Shown: positions 33,648 to 41,188 of the stretch, in pieces
Numbering within the stretch: the first letter of the stretch is position 1
Layout: each line of letters starts with the position of its first letter
Assembly: GCA_034437215.1 (NCBI GenBank)
Contig: DAOTVC010000132.1
Location: forward strand, 1-41,760
Source of the DNA: DAOTVC01 sp034437215
GTDB lineage: Bacteria; Chloroflexota; Anaerolineae; B4-G1; SLSP01
DNA length: 41,760 bases
Reading direction: 5' to 3'
Notes under the pieces: generated by a model
Database searches by the model: none
What the model saw: the letters and a program-made list of their open reading frames with translations, nothing else
What the model was told of the DNA's origin: nothing
Position numbers and translations under genes: made by a program

Positions 33648-34910
33648 ATGCCTACCTCTATGAAAGACGTTCTCGGAGTGATCCTCGGTGGCGGTGCCGG
33701 AAGCCGGCTCTACCCTCTCACCAAGCTGCGGGCCAAACCCGCCGTGCCGTTGGCCGGTCACTACCGCCTCATCGATATTCCCATCAGCAACTGCATCCAC
33801 TCCGACATCAACCACATCTACGTCCTGACCCAGTTCAACTCCGTCTCGCTGCACCGCCATATCACCCGCACCTACCAGTTCGATAACTTCTCGGGTGGGT
33901 GGGTGCGCATCCTGGCGGCGGAGCAGACGCCGGGCAGCACCTCGTGGTATCAGGGGACCGCCGATGCCCTGCGCAAGCAGCTCTTCCAGCTGCAGGTGCC
34001 CCGGGCTTCCGACATCATCATTCTCTCGGGTGATCACCTCTATCGCATGGACTATTCGAAGTTCGTGGAGTTCCACCGCGAGCACGAGGCCGAGATCACC
34101 ATCGCGGTCAAGCCGGTGACCGCCCAGGACGCCTCCCGCTTCGGCGTTCTCCGTGCCGATGAGGACAGACGGATCAGCAGCTTCATCGAGAAGCCCTCTC
34201 AGGAGAATCTCCAGGGTTGGGAGAGCATCGAGGGGAACAAGCCCTACCTGGGCTCCATGGGTATCTACATCTTCAAGACGAAGACGCTCGTCGACGAGCT
34301 GCGCTCGGAGGAGGGCTCGGACTTCGGCAAGCACATCATCCCCGCCGCCATCGAGAAGGGGCTGGAGATCTACGCCTACCCCTTCGACGGCTACTGGGAG
34401 GACATCGGGACCATCCGCGCCTTCTACGAGGTCAACCTCGCCTTGACCAGGCCCCATCCGCCCTTCGACTTCTTCGACGCCGAGTGGCCCATCTACACCC
34501 GCCCCCGCTATCTACCCGGCAGTCTCATCCTGGACTCCGATCTGCGCCAGGCCTTCATCGCGCCCGGCTGCATCATCGATCGGGCCACGATCCGCGAGAG
34601 CGTCATCGGCTTGCGCAGCAGCGTCCGACCGGGGGCCCACCTCCACCGCGTCGTCATGATGGGCGCCGACTACTACGAGACGGAGGCCGACCTGAAGGAG
34701 AACCGGCAGCTGGGGTTGCCGGACATCGGCGTGAGCGAGGGGAGCGTCATCGAAGGGGCCATCCTCGACAAGAACGTGCGGATCGGGCGCAACGTGGTCA
34801 TTCGCAGCCACGCGGATAGCCCCGACGAGGAGACGAAGAGCTACTCCATCCGCGATGGGCTCGTCGTCGTCTCCAAAGGGGTCACCATTCCCGACGGGAC
34901 CATCATCTAG
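33648..34910 (+). CDS. glgC: Glucose-1-phosphate adenylyltransferase (ADP-glucose pyrophosphorylase)
   Basis: 420 residues, the usual length. Makes ADP-glucose from ATP and glucose 1-phosphate, the committed step of bacterial glycogen synthesis. The N-terminal nucleotidyltransferase domain has GGGAGSRLYPLT (14-25), the substrate loop KLRAKPAVPLAGHYRLIDIPISN, WYQGTADAL, SGDHLYRMDY and GYWEDIGTI. The C-terminal left-handed beta-helix with hexapeptide repeats runs from about 300 (IAPGCIIDRATIRESVIG, VIEGAILDKNVRIGRNVVI). AAGGAGG lies before the ATG. It is a single gene between its own promoter and a bidirectional terminator. With the GH13 enzyme at the window end it points to alpha-glucan metabolism. 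Confidence 0.96.
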   Translation: MPTSMKDVLGVILGGGAGSRLYPLTKLRAKPAVPLAGHYRLIDIPISNCIHSDINHIYVLTQFNSVSLHRHITRTYQFDNFSGGWVRILAAEQTPGSTSWYQGTADALRKQLFQLQVPRASDIIILSGDHLYRMDYSKFVEFHREHEAEITIAVKPVTAQDASRFGVLRADEDRRISSFIEKPSQENLQGWESIEGNKPYLGSMGIYIFKTKTLVDELRSEEGSDFGKHIIPAAIEKGLEIYAYPFDGYWEDIGTIRAFYEVNLALTRPHPPFDFFDAEWPIYTRPRYLPGSLILDSDLRQAFIAPGCIIDRATIRESVIGLRSSVRPGAHLHRVVMMGADYYETEADLKENRQLGLPDIGVSEGSVIEGAILDKNVRIGRNVVIRSHADSPDEETKSYSIRDGLVVVSKGVTIPDGTII

Positions 34911-34975
34911 AGAGCCCTCTTCGGTTAAGGATAGCTACCACTATTTAGGGTACCATCGGGTTGAGCAAGGTCGTG

Positions 34976-35009
34976 AAGCGTGAAACGTGACCCCACGTTT
35001 CACGCTTTT
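34976..35009. terminator. Bidirectional terminator between glgC and the decarboxylase gene
   Basis: AAGCGTGAAACGTG (34976-34989) and CACGTTTCACGCTT (34994-35007) form a perfect 14-bp stem with loop ACCC. T and A tracts lie at the ends. It serves both convergent genes. The arm sequence GCGTGAAACGTGA recurs at 37101-37113. Confidence 0.85.
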
Positions 35010-35065
35010 CTCTAGAATTCACCGACCGGTTTGAAACACGTCCGTTCGTTCTGTTGGCTTCGCAC

Positions 35066-36073
35066 TCACCCCACCAACCAGGCGCCCCGCCCGGGCGCAC
35101 TGCTGATGTAGCTTCCACCCAGGATGGAGAGACTGCCCTCCAACACCTCCTCCAGCCGGGATTCTCTCTCCGCCTCGCAGAGCAGGTGGACGCTGGGACC
35201 TGCGTCGAGGGAGAAGTAGACGGGCAGCCCCGCCCGCCGCCACGTCTGGACGCTGCGCAGCAGGGCCACCGTCTCGGGCTGCCAGTAGAGGATGCCGCTG
35301 AGCCAGGGCTTTTCGTCGACCCGGGAGGTCATGGCGACGGCGTGCAGGCTCAGCGCCTCCCGTTCGACGGCGCAGCCCAGCGCCGCGAAGTCCCGGTCGA
35401 GGAGGGCGCTCCTGACCGTGCGCAGGGTCTCCCGGACCGAGGCCAGGCGTGCTGTGAAGAAGGGGCTGGTGAGGGCCGCCCGGTGACCGGCGAGGGAGGA
35501 GACGGCTTTGGGACGGACGTCGAAGGAGACGGTCAGGATGCGCAGGTCCCAGTGCTCGGGAGGTGCGACCTGCCGGGCGTAGGATTCGGCATCGCTCTCT
35601 CCTGCGAGCCATTCGACGAAGCCGGCGGGAATGGAGCGGCAGGCCGAGCCCGACCCCTTGCGGGCGAGGATGGAGAGCGCGCGCTCGTCGAGGTCGAGGC
35701 CGGCGGCGCGGGTGGCTGCCAGGGAGAGGGCCGCGAAGGCCGAAGCCGAGGAGGCGACGCCGGCCGCCGCCGGAAAGTCGTTGTGAGAGTCGACGCGGGC
35801 GGGGCTCCCGACCCCCGCCATCTCCCGGACCCGGTCCAGATGTGCCGAGACCCGGGTGCAGGTGACGGGATCGCAGACCTCGTCGTTGAGGAAGACCGCA
35901 TCCTCCGCCAGCGCCTCGTCGAAGGTCACGGTGGTGGTCGTCGTGGCCCCGCTGAGGTTGACGGAGAGGGAGTCGTTGGCAGGGAGATTGAGCGCGGCGT
36001 CCCTCTGTCCCCAGTACTTCACGAGGGCGAGGTTGGGATGGGCCGCGGCCGTAGCACGTCTCTGCGCGGACAT
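35066..36073 (-). CDS. mvaD: Diphosphomevalonate (or phosphomevalonate) decarboxylase
   Basis: 335 residues, GHMP kinase fold. ATP-dependent decarboxylation of mevalonate diphosphate gives isopentenyl diphosphate. Visible motifs: NLALVKYWGQRD, LPANDSLSVNLS, DFPAAAGVASSASAFAAL (ATP loop), GSGSACRSIPAGFVEW with Arg146, and SLDAGPSVH with catalytic Asp290. Some Chloroflexi (Roseiflexus) instead have a relative acting on mevalonate monophosphate, with isopentenyl phosphate kinase finishing the route; sequence inspection cannot separate these. ATG 36073 begins one base after the stop of the binding-protein gene, so it is translationally coupled to a transporter, an odd partner for an isoprenoid enzyme. 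Confidence 0.88.
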   Translation of the reverse strand: MSAQRRATAAAHPNLALVKYWGQRDAALNLPANDSLSVNLSGATTTTTVTFDEALAEDAVFLNDEVCDPVTCTRVSAHLDRVREMAGVGSPARVDSHNDFPAAAGVASSASAFAALSLAATRAAGLDLDERALSILARKGSGSACRSIPAGFVEWLAGESDAESYARQVAPPEHWDLRILTVSFDVRPKAVSSLAGHRAALTSPFFTARLASVRETLRTVRSALLDRDFAALGCAVEREALSLHAVAMTSRVDEKPWLSGILYWQPETVALLRSVQTWRRAGLPVYFSLDAGPSVHLLCEAERESRLEEVLEGSLSILGGSYISSAPGRGAWLVG

Positions 36074-36074
36074 C

Positions 36075-37049
36075 TCACTCCTCGGGCAACAGGGCGTTGG
36101 TGAAGGCCTCTTCCACCTCCACCGCTTCCGTTAGCGCACCGTACTCCAGCAGGGAGTCGTGGAGGGCCTGCCACTGGGCCGTCGTCTGCCGGCCGAGAGG
36201 CCGTCCCTCGGCTTGGGCGTCGGCGAGCTCCGTCTCCAGCATGAAGCGCATGTGGTCGGGGTCGGTCTCGGGGCCGGCGTACGCCACCACGATCTCCACG
36301 GCCTCCTCGGGGTGCTCTGCTGCGTACTCGATCCCCCGCAGTGCGGCTCTGAGAAAGCGCTCCAGCGCCTCCTGCTGCTCCGCAATCCCCGTCTCCGTGG
36401 CGACGTAGGTCAGTCCCAACGTCGAGACCCCGTAGTCGGCGGCCTCCCACTGCACCAGGTCGTAGCCCCACTTCTCCAGCAGGTAGGGCTCGTTGGAGTT
36501 GTAGACGGGATAGACGTCCACCAGGTCCTCCACGAGCACGCGGGGGTCGAAGCCGACGTTGATCAGCTCCACGTCGCTCTCCTCGAGACCGGCGACGTCC
36601 AGGAGGGCCAGGAGGTCGGGCGGCGGGGTGCCCTTGAAGCCGATCTTGTGTCCCCGCCACGCCTCGGGCGAGGCCAGCCCGCTCTCCGCCAGAGCGACGT
36701 AGGCCTGCTGGCCCCGCTGCCCGACGAGGGCGATGGAGACGAGGGGCAGGCCCGGATCGGCCCGCCGCTTGAGGAGGACGGCGGCGTCCTGGGTGGTGAC
36801 GTCCACCTTCCCCGCCGTGAGGAGCTGCAGGTGCTCCCCCCGCCCGCCGGAGTGTCGGATCTCCACCTCGAGATCTTCTGCGGCAAAGAAGCCTTTCTCC
36901 TGCGCCACGTAGACGCCCACGAAGGGCAGGTTCGCCTGCGGTTTGTATCCCGCCATAAAGACGAGGCTCTCCGTCTCGCGCTGCTCGGGTACGGCGCTGC
37001 AGCCGAGCAGTAGGGCGAGCAGTATCACCAACCAAGATCTCGATTTCAT
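36075..37049 (-). CDS. ABC transporter substrate-binding lipoprotein, NMT1/THI5-like (SsuA/TauA/ThiY/RibY class)
   Basis: 324 residues. A lipoprotein signal ends LLALLLGC with Cys17 as the lipid anchor. The mature part follows the NMT1/THI5 pattern: GYKPQANLPFVGVYVAQEKGFF, GEHLQLLTAGKVDVTTQDAAVLL, and GHKIGFKG in the second lobe. Known ligands of the class include hydroxymethylpyrimidine, riboflavin, taurine and sulfonates. The ligand here is not readable, but the neighbouring regulator with an FMN-binding domain favours a vitamin-like compound (inference). It is separated from the permease gene by a 252-base repeat-rich gap, unlike the tight spacing elsewhere in the cluster, and AAAGGGGAAAG precedes ATG 37049. 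Confidence 0.88.
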   Translation of the reverse strand: MKSRSWLVILLALLLGCSAVPEQRETESLVFMAGYKPQANLPFVGVYVAQEKGFFAAEDLEVEIRHSGGRGEHLQLLTAGKVDVTTQDAAVLLKRRADPGLPLVSIALVGQRGQQAYVALAESGLASPEAWRGHKIGFKGTPPPDLLALLDVAGLEESDVELINVGFDPRVLVEDLVDVYPVYNSNEPYLLEKWGYDLVQWEAADYGVSTLGLTYVATETGIAEQQEALERFLRAALRGIEYAAEHPEEAVEIVVAYAGPETDPDHMRFMLETELADAQAEGRPLGRQTTAQWQALHDSLLEYGALTEAVEVEEAFTNALLPEE

Positions 37050-37100
37050 CTTTCCCCTTTCGAAAGTCGTTGGGGTGTGTTCCAGTTGAGTTCAGTCGAG

Positions 37101-37113
37101 GCGTGAAACGTGA
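37101..37113. repeat. GTGAAACGTGA intergenic repeat
   Basis: GCGTGAAACGTGA is identical to an arm of the terminator at 34978-34990 and is followed by further AACGT units. The two copies flank the binding-protein/decarboxylase gene pair. Such GTGAAACGT runs are common between genes in this group. Confidence 0.5.
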
Positions 37114-37175
37114 AACGTAAACCGTGAGATCTTCATGTTTCAGCCACGGATGACTTCCAACTGTGTTGGAACACA

Positions 37176-37250
37176 CCTAAGTCGTGTAGCCTTCAGTCGT
37201 CTAGTCGTGCGATCCTTTTTGTACCGAGAGGGTGTGCGCCGGCACCGGCG
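37176..37250 (-). repeat. Dispersed leader repeat copy 2 with GACT octamers
   Basis: Read leftward, CGCCGGTGCCGGCGCACACC (37250-37231) is a diverged copy of the 31-bp element. About 25 bases later come octamer-phased GACT units (GACTAGAC 37206-37199, GACTGAAG 37198-37191, then GACTTAGG 37183-37176 after a one-base slip). The same order is seen at 41093-41173. It lies upstream of the binding-protein gene, whose own start region reads GACTTTCGAAAGGGG. Confidence 0.6.
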
Positions 37251-37301
37251 CCTACTCGAAAAAGCCCAGGTCGAAGGTCAGGCGACTGTCCGACGACCCG
37301 A

Positions 37302-38126
37302 TCACTTGACGGCGCGCCGCGTCCAGAAGAGCACCTTCGACTCCACCGCCAGCACGCTCAGGTAGAGGGCCACGCCCATGGTCGCCAGGCAGAAGACGGC
37401 GGCGAAGAGGGCCGGCATGTTGAGGTTGGTGTAGGCCAGCCACATCGTGCGCCCCAGCCCGGCCGACGCTCCGGCCCACTCGGCGACGACGGCGCCGACG
37501 AGGGAGAGGGGGGCCACGACCTTCAACGCGGCGAAGAGGTAGGGGGCCGCCGAGGGCCAGCGGGCGTAGCGGAAGAGCTCCCAGCGGCTGGCGCTCAGGG
37601 AGTGGAAGAGGGCCAGGAGGGCCTCGTCCACCGAGGTGAGGCCGCTGTGGACGTTGATGAGGACGGGGAAGAAGGTGAGGATGGCGGTGAGGATGACCTT
37701 GGGCAGCGGGCCGAAGCCGAACCAGATGACCAGCAGGGGGGCGATGGCGACCATCGGCGTGGCTTTGACGAGGATGGCGAGGGCCAGGACCCCGCGCTCC
37801 AGCCGCACCCAGTAGGTGATGAGGATGGCGGTGGCGATGCCGACGGCGAGCCCCAGTGCCAGCCCCGCCAACGCCTCCCCGGCGGTGACCAGGGCGGCTT
37901 CCAGGTAGGGGGCGGGATTTGCCAGGAGGGCGCGCAGGACGACCGAGGGCGCCGGCAGGATGTAGACGGGGATCTCCCGCAGGTGCACGAGGAGCTCCCA
38001 GCCTCCCAGGGCCGCCCCGAGGATGAGGAGGACGGAGATCAGATCCCAGGGCAGGGCGCGGTCGCGGCTCTGCCTGCTCACCGGACGCTCTCGGGAGAGG
38101 GGGCGTGTGTCGGTGGTCGCGCTCAT
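37302..38126 (-). CDS. ABC transporter permease (BPD_transp_1)
   Basis: 274 residues. ATG 38126 overlaps the ATPase stop as ATGA, which fixes the start although the frame is open much further upstream. About six membrane helices are seen (DLISVLLILGAALGGWELLV; GEALAGLALGLAVGIATAIL; ALAILVKATPMVAIAPLLVI and others). The cytoplasmic EAA-type loop FHSLSASRWELFRYARWPSAAPYLF contacts the ATPase. It belongs to the SsuC/TauC/ThiX/RibX class, matching the binding protein downstream. It ends in VKLFW-like basic sequence before the repeat-filled gap. Confidence 0.9.
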   Translation of the reverse strand: MSATTDTRPLSRERPVSRQSRDRALPWDLISVLLILGAALGGWELLVHLREIPVYILPAPSVVLRALLANPAPYLEAALVTAGEALAGLALGLAVGIATAILITYWVRLERGVLALAILVKATPMVAIAPLLVIWFGFGPLPKVILTAILTFFPVLINVHSGLTSVDEALLALFHSLSASRWELFRYARWPSAAPYLFAALKVVAPLSLVGAVVAEWAGASAGLGRTMWLAYTNLNMPALFAAVFCLATMGVALYLSVLAVESKVLFWTRRAVK

Positions 38127-38872
38127 GACCGGGTCCCCAACAGTTCGCGCAGTTTGCGCACCAGAGCCACGACCTCCGGCGCCGTCGCCTCGCGGGGGCG
38201 GGGGAGCGTCACAGGGACGACGGCGCGCACCCTTCCGGGGCGCGCGGTGAAGACGACGACGCGATCCGCCAGGCGCACCGCCTCTCCGATGTCGTGGGTC
38301 ACCCAGAGGACCGTCGGACGGAACTCCTGCCAGAGCCGGAGCACCTCGTCGGAGAGACTCTCGCGCGTCAGGGCGTCGAGGGCCGCGAAGGGCTCGTCCA
38401 TGAGCCAGAGGGGCGCCCCGACGGCGAGGGTGCGGGCCAGGGCGACTCGCTGCTGCATGCCGCCGGAGAGGGTCGCCGGGTAAGCCCCGGCAAAGTCGGC
38501 GAGGCCTGTCATCTGGAGCAGGGCCTCCGGTGCGGGCGCCGGTCGGTGGTGGGCCCGGTTTACCCTCAGGGGGAGGTCGACGTTCTCCAACACGTCGGCC
38601 CAGGGCAGCAGGGCCGGGTTCTGGGCCATCCATCCGATGGCCTTGCGCTCCCTGATGGCGGAAGGAGGTGCGCCGTTCAAGCGTACCCGGCCCGTCGTCG
38701 GGGCGATCTGGTCCCCCACGAGGCGCAGGAGGGTGGACTTGCCGCAGCCGCTCGGCCCGATGAGGCAGACGAACTCGCCGGAGGGGATCTCCAGCGTCAC
38801 CGGCGTAAGAGCTGCCAGGGGGGCCTCTTGATCCCAGAAGGTCTTGGAGATGTGGTCGAGGGAGACCCTCAT
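38123..38872 (-). CDS. ABC transporter ATP-binding protein (NitT/TauT class)
   Basis: 249 residues. Walker A GPSGCGKST (39-47), Q-loop Gln85 in GWMAQNPALLPW, signature LSGGMQQR (136-143), Walker B LWLMDEP (156-162) and H-loop VTHDIGEA. It energises uptake through the adjacent permease. The start at ATG 38872 overlaps the stop of the regulator gene as ATGA, and its own stop overlaps the permease start the same way, so the three are one translationally coupled unit. Confidence 0.93.
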   Translation of the reverse strand: MRVSLDHISKTFWDQEAPLAALTPVTLEIPSGEFVCLIGPSGCGKSTLLRLVGDQIAPTTGRVRLNGAPPSAIRERKAIGWMAQNPALLPWADVLENVDLPLRVNRAHHRPAPAPEALLQMTGLADFAGAYPATLSGGMQQRVALARTLAVGAPLWLMDEPFAALDALTRESLSDEVLRLWQEFRPTVLWVTHDIGEAVRLADRVVVFTARPGRVRAVVPVTLPRPREATAPEVVALVRKLRELLGTRS

Positions 38873-40038
38873 CCGTCGCTCTCCTGCTTCCGGGCCACCA
38901 CCGTCCGGGGCTTGATCTCGAAGATCTGCCAACCTCCCGGTCCTTGGCCCGCGAGCCGGGCAGGAGCGCCCAGATAGCGGGCGCTGAGGCGCTCGTAGAA
39001 GGCCTCGTCGGGTTGGGCGGGGTGCGCTCTGCCCCGCACCAGTACCCGGCGCATGGGAGGCCAGGGCTCGTCGATGGTGAGGGCGACGTCGGGGTTCCGG
39101 CGCACGTACTCGGCCCACTGGGAGCCGGGCCAGGCGGCGACGAAGAGGGTCCCCTCCTGCCAGGCGTACCAGACGGGGACGACGTGAGGCGAGCCGTCGG
39201 GGCGCACGCAGGCCAGCCGCGCCGCCCAGGGACCGTCCAGGAAGCGCTGCAGCTCCTCGCGCTCCATGCCCGTGCTGGCCCCCAGCTGGGGCGCGGGATG
39301 GGCGCCGTAGGGCTGGTAGGTGTGGGCGCCCAGGCGGTGGGAGATGCGCGCTGCCGTCTCCCGCAGTCTCTGGAGGAGTCCGGCGCCCCGCTCCTCCGTC
39401 CAGCGAAAGGCGGGCACTCCCAGGAGGAGCGCGGCCTCCGGCTGCTGTCCATCGGGACAGATGGGGACGGCGAGGGTGACGAGGGTCTCCGCCTCCTGCC
39501 GGGCCGCCGTCTGCCGGCGTACCTCCTCCAGCGTATCCTTCAGCTCGGCGGGGTGCTCCTCCAGACGCCGGCGAAGCGCCGCGGAAGAGAGACCGGCGAG
39601 CAGCACCTGACCGGCAGCGCTCGCGCCGGCCTCCCTTCTCCGGCCCGGCGGCAGCACGGCGCGTACAGGCTCGGGGCAGGGGGCCTCGGCGAGGACGAGG
39701 GCCTCGGCTCCATCGAGGACGACGAGGGCCTCCGTCTCGTCAGGGACGTGACGCGCGGTCTCCTCGTAGAAGGCCAGGGTGAGAGCGCCGGCGTCGACGG
39801 ATCGCGCCCCGGCGAGCGCCCGCAAGCGCGGTCCCGCTCTGTAGGGGCGGCGCGGCATCTCCTGCTCCACGTACTCCAGGTTCTTCAGCGTGTTGAGCAG
39901 GGCGAAGAGGGCGCTGTGAGAGATCTCCAGCGCCTCTTCGATCTCTCCGGAGGTCAATCCCTCCGGATGAGCGACGAGCAGCTCGAGGATGCGGAGCGTG
40001 CGCTCCGCGGCCGGGACCTTCTGTGAATAGTCGTTCAT
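38869..40038 (-). CDS. IclR-type regulator fused to a pyridoxamine-phosphate-oxidase-like (FMN-binding) domain
   Basis: 389 residues from ATG 40038; the longer open frame upstream crosses the promoter. Residues about 8-62 are an IclR winged helix (AERTLRILELLVAHPEGLTSGEIEEALEISHSALFALLNTL). Residues about 70-250 resemble the IclR effector domain but look diverged. Residues 258-389 form a PNPOx-like split barrel: FLDGPWAARLACVRPDGSPHVVPVWYAWQEGTLFVAA, later VRGRAHPAQPDEAFYERLSARYLG and WQIFEIKPRTVVARK. Such domains bind FMN or F420. The protein probably represses its own operon and senses a flavin or related cofactor; this is inference. It is the first gene of the transporter operon, with a consensus promoter and repeated GTTCGCT sites over the -10. 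Confidence 0.85.
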   Translation of the reverse strand: MNDYSQKVPAAERTLRILELLVAHPEGLTSGEIEEALEISHSALFALLNTLKNLEYVEQEMPRRPYRAGPRLRALAGARSVDAGALTLAFYEETARHVPDETEALVVLDGAEALVLAEAPCPEPVRAVLPPGRRREAGASAAGQVLLAGLSSAALRRRLEEHPAELKDTLEEVRRQTAARQEAETLVTLAVPICPDGQQPEAALLLGVPAFRWTEERGAGLLQRLRETAARISHRLGAHTYQPYGAHPAPQLGASTGMEREELQRFLDGPWAARLACVRPDGSPHVVPVWYAWQEGTLFVAAWPGSQWAEYVRRNPDVALTIDEPWPPMRRVLVRGRAHPAQPDEAFYERLSARYLGAPARLAGQGPGGWQIFEIKPRTVVARKQESDG

Positions 40039-40051
40039 GTTTATTCTCTCA

Positions 40052-40078
40052 AGCGAACTACTATTCATTTTAGCGAAC
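40052..40078. promoter_or_regulatory. Direct-repeat operator over the iclR-type promoter
   Basis: AGCGAAC occurs at 40052-40058 and 40072-40078, exactly 20 bp apart (two helical turns on the same DNA face), flanking the leftward -10 element and the predicted +1. An inverted pair TGAATAGT/ACTATTCA (40024-40031 and 40060-40067) also spans the start codon. These are good autoregulatory site candidates. Confidence 0.55.
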
Positions 40079-40094
40079 AAGCGGCCAGTGTCAA
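40067..40094 (-). promoter_or_regulatory. Promoter of the IclR-PNPOx/ABC transporter operon
   Basis: On the minus strand a perfect TTGACA (40089-40094), a 16-base spacer and TAAAAT (40067-40072). Predicted start near 40060, leader about 22 bases, GAGAG before ATG 40038. Confidence 0.75.
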
Positions 40095-40103
40095 GGACGG
40101 CGG

Positions 40104-40131
40104 TTGACCAATTTGCGGGTGACGTTAAAAT
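40104..40131 (+). promoter_or_regulatory. Promoter of the EamA transporter gene, near-leaderless
   Basis: TTGACC (40104-40109), a 16-base spacer and TAAAAT (40126-40131). Transcription from about 40138 would leave only a few bases before ATG 40142 and no ribosome-binding site. Its -35 lies ten bases from the divergent -35. Confidence 0.65.
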
Positions 40132-40141
40132 CTTGGTTACC

Positions 40142-41068
40142 ATGAGATCGAACGTTTGGCAGGTCTCCCCCTCTCCAGGTTCGACCTGGGGCGGGGTCGC
40201 GCTGGTGGCGGCGGGCGCTCTCTGCTTCAGCAGCGCCATCGTCTTCGCCCGCTCGCTGCAGGGGCTCGACGCCCTCACCATCGCCTTCTTTCGGGCGCTT
40301 GCGGCCTTCCTCTTATTCAGCGCGCTCATTCCCCGCTACCCCTCGATGATCCGCTTCCGCAGCTACCGCTCGGCAATCAAGGTCCTGATCGGTCTGGGGA
40401 TCGCCATGGGGATGACGGCGATCCTCTACGTCTTCGCCCTCCAGAGGACCACGGCGGCGAACGCGGTCCTGCTCAACAACACCTCCGTCCTCTACGTGGC
40501 CCTCCTCGCCCCCTGGCTGCTCCAGGAGAGCCGCCCCCGCTTCGTCTGGCTCAGTCTGGGTCTGGCGCTGCTAGGCATCTTTCTCATCACCGGTCCCTCA
40601 CGGCTGGAGCTGGGGGAGGGCAACTCTCTGGGGGTGGCAGCGGGGGTCGTCTCGGGGGTGACTCTGGGCTGCGTCCTGCTCGCCAGCCGCTACCTGCGGG
40701 AGCAGGTGCAGGGGGTGACCCAGGTCTGGTGGGGGACGGGTATCGCGGCCCTACTGGCCCTGCCCGGTCTGCTCACCATCTCGTGGCAGATCCTGCTCGC
40801 CCGGCTGCCGCTGCTCCTGCTCATGGGCGTCGCCTCGCTGGGCGTGCCCTACCTCCTCTACTTTCTGGGCCTCCGCCGGCTGCGGGCCCAGGTCGCCAGC
40901 ATCGTGGCCCTCCTCGAGCCGGTGACCGGCGTCCTCATTGGGATCTTCGTCTACAAGGAGGTGCCCGACGGACCGGGCTTCCTCGGCATTCTCCTCGTCC
41001 TGCTGAGCATCTTCCTCGTCACCCGCCGCAAGCCCGGCCGGATAAGGTCTCACGCGCTCGAAAGCTAA
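40142..41068 (+). CDS. EamA-family (DMT superfamily) transporter
   Basis: 308 residues with about ten hydrophobic helices in two homologous halves. The first half starts GGVALVAAGALCFSSAIVFAR and has the typical FFRALAAF and ILYVFALQRTTAANAVLLNNTSVLYVALLAP. The second half has LGVAAGVVSGVTLGCVLLASRYL, VPYLLYFLGLRRLRAQVASIVALLEPVTGVLIGIFVYKEVP. These proteins export or exchange amino acids, nucleobases or vitamins; substrate unknown. ATG 40142 is chosen since the promoter lies between it and the longer start at 40037. It is divergent from the IclR-type regulator and so may respond to it. It ends in a basic tail. Confidence 0.88.
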   Translation: MRSNVWQVSPSPGSTWGGVALVAAGALCFSSAIVFARSLQGLDALTIAFFRALAAFLLFSALIPRYPSMIRFRSYRSAIKVLIGLGIAMGMTAILYVFALQRTTAANAVLLNNTSVLYVALLAPWLLQESRPRFVWLSLGLALLGIFLITGPSRLELGEGNSLGVAAGVVSGVTLGCVLLASRYLREQVQGVTQVWWGTGIAALLALPGLLTISWQILLARLPLLLLMGVASLGVPYLLYFLGLRRLRAQVASIVALLEPVTGVLIGIFVYKEVPDGPGFLGILLVLLSIFLVTRRKPGRIRSHALES

Positions 41069-41092
41069 CCGACTATCCCCTTCCTTGCTGAA

Positions 41093-41123
41093 GGAGACGC
41101 CGGTGCTTGCGCACACTATCCAA
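41093..41123 (+). repeat. Dispersed 31-bp repeat, copy 3
   Basis: The core CGCCGGTGCTTGCGCACAC is inside a 31-base sequence that matches the minus strand of 9562-9592 at 30 of 31 positions. It is directed toward the GH13 gene that follows. Confidence 0.75.
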
Positions 41124-41133
41124 TCACGAAAAT

Positions 41134-41173
41134 GACTACTTGACTACCGGACTACGAGACTAAACGACTAATT
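41134..41173 (+). repeat. Five tandem GACTANNN octamers
   Basis: GACTACTT, GACTACCG, GACTACGA, GACTAAAC and GACTAATT follow each other with exact 8-bp phase. The last is followed by CC and the AAGGAG ribosome-binding site of the GH13 gene. Similar octamers occur on the minus strand at 37176-37206. Confidence 0.85.
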
Positions 41174-41188
41174 CCAAGGAGAGAGTAC

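Noticed and set aside
37050..37301. Possible riboswitch before the binding-protein gene
   Set aside because: I looked for conserved FMN, TPP and cobalamin-type cores in the leftward leader and saw none; the region is explained by dispersed repeats and short palindromes.
37302..39452. Long leftward frame of 716 codons covering the permease
   Set aside because: Only the last 274 codons are the permease; the rest is a shadow of the ATPase and regulator. The ATGA overlap fixes the start at 38126.
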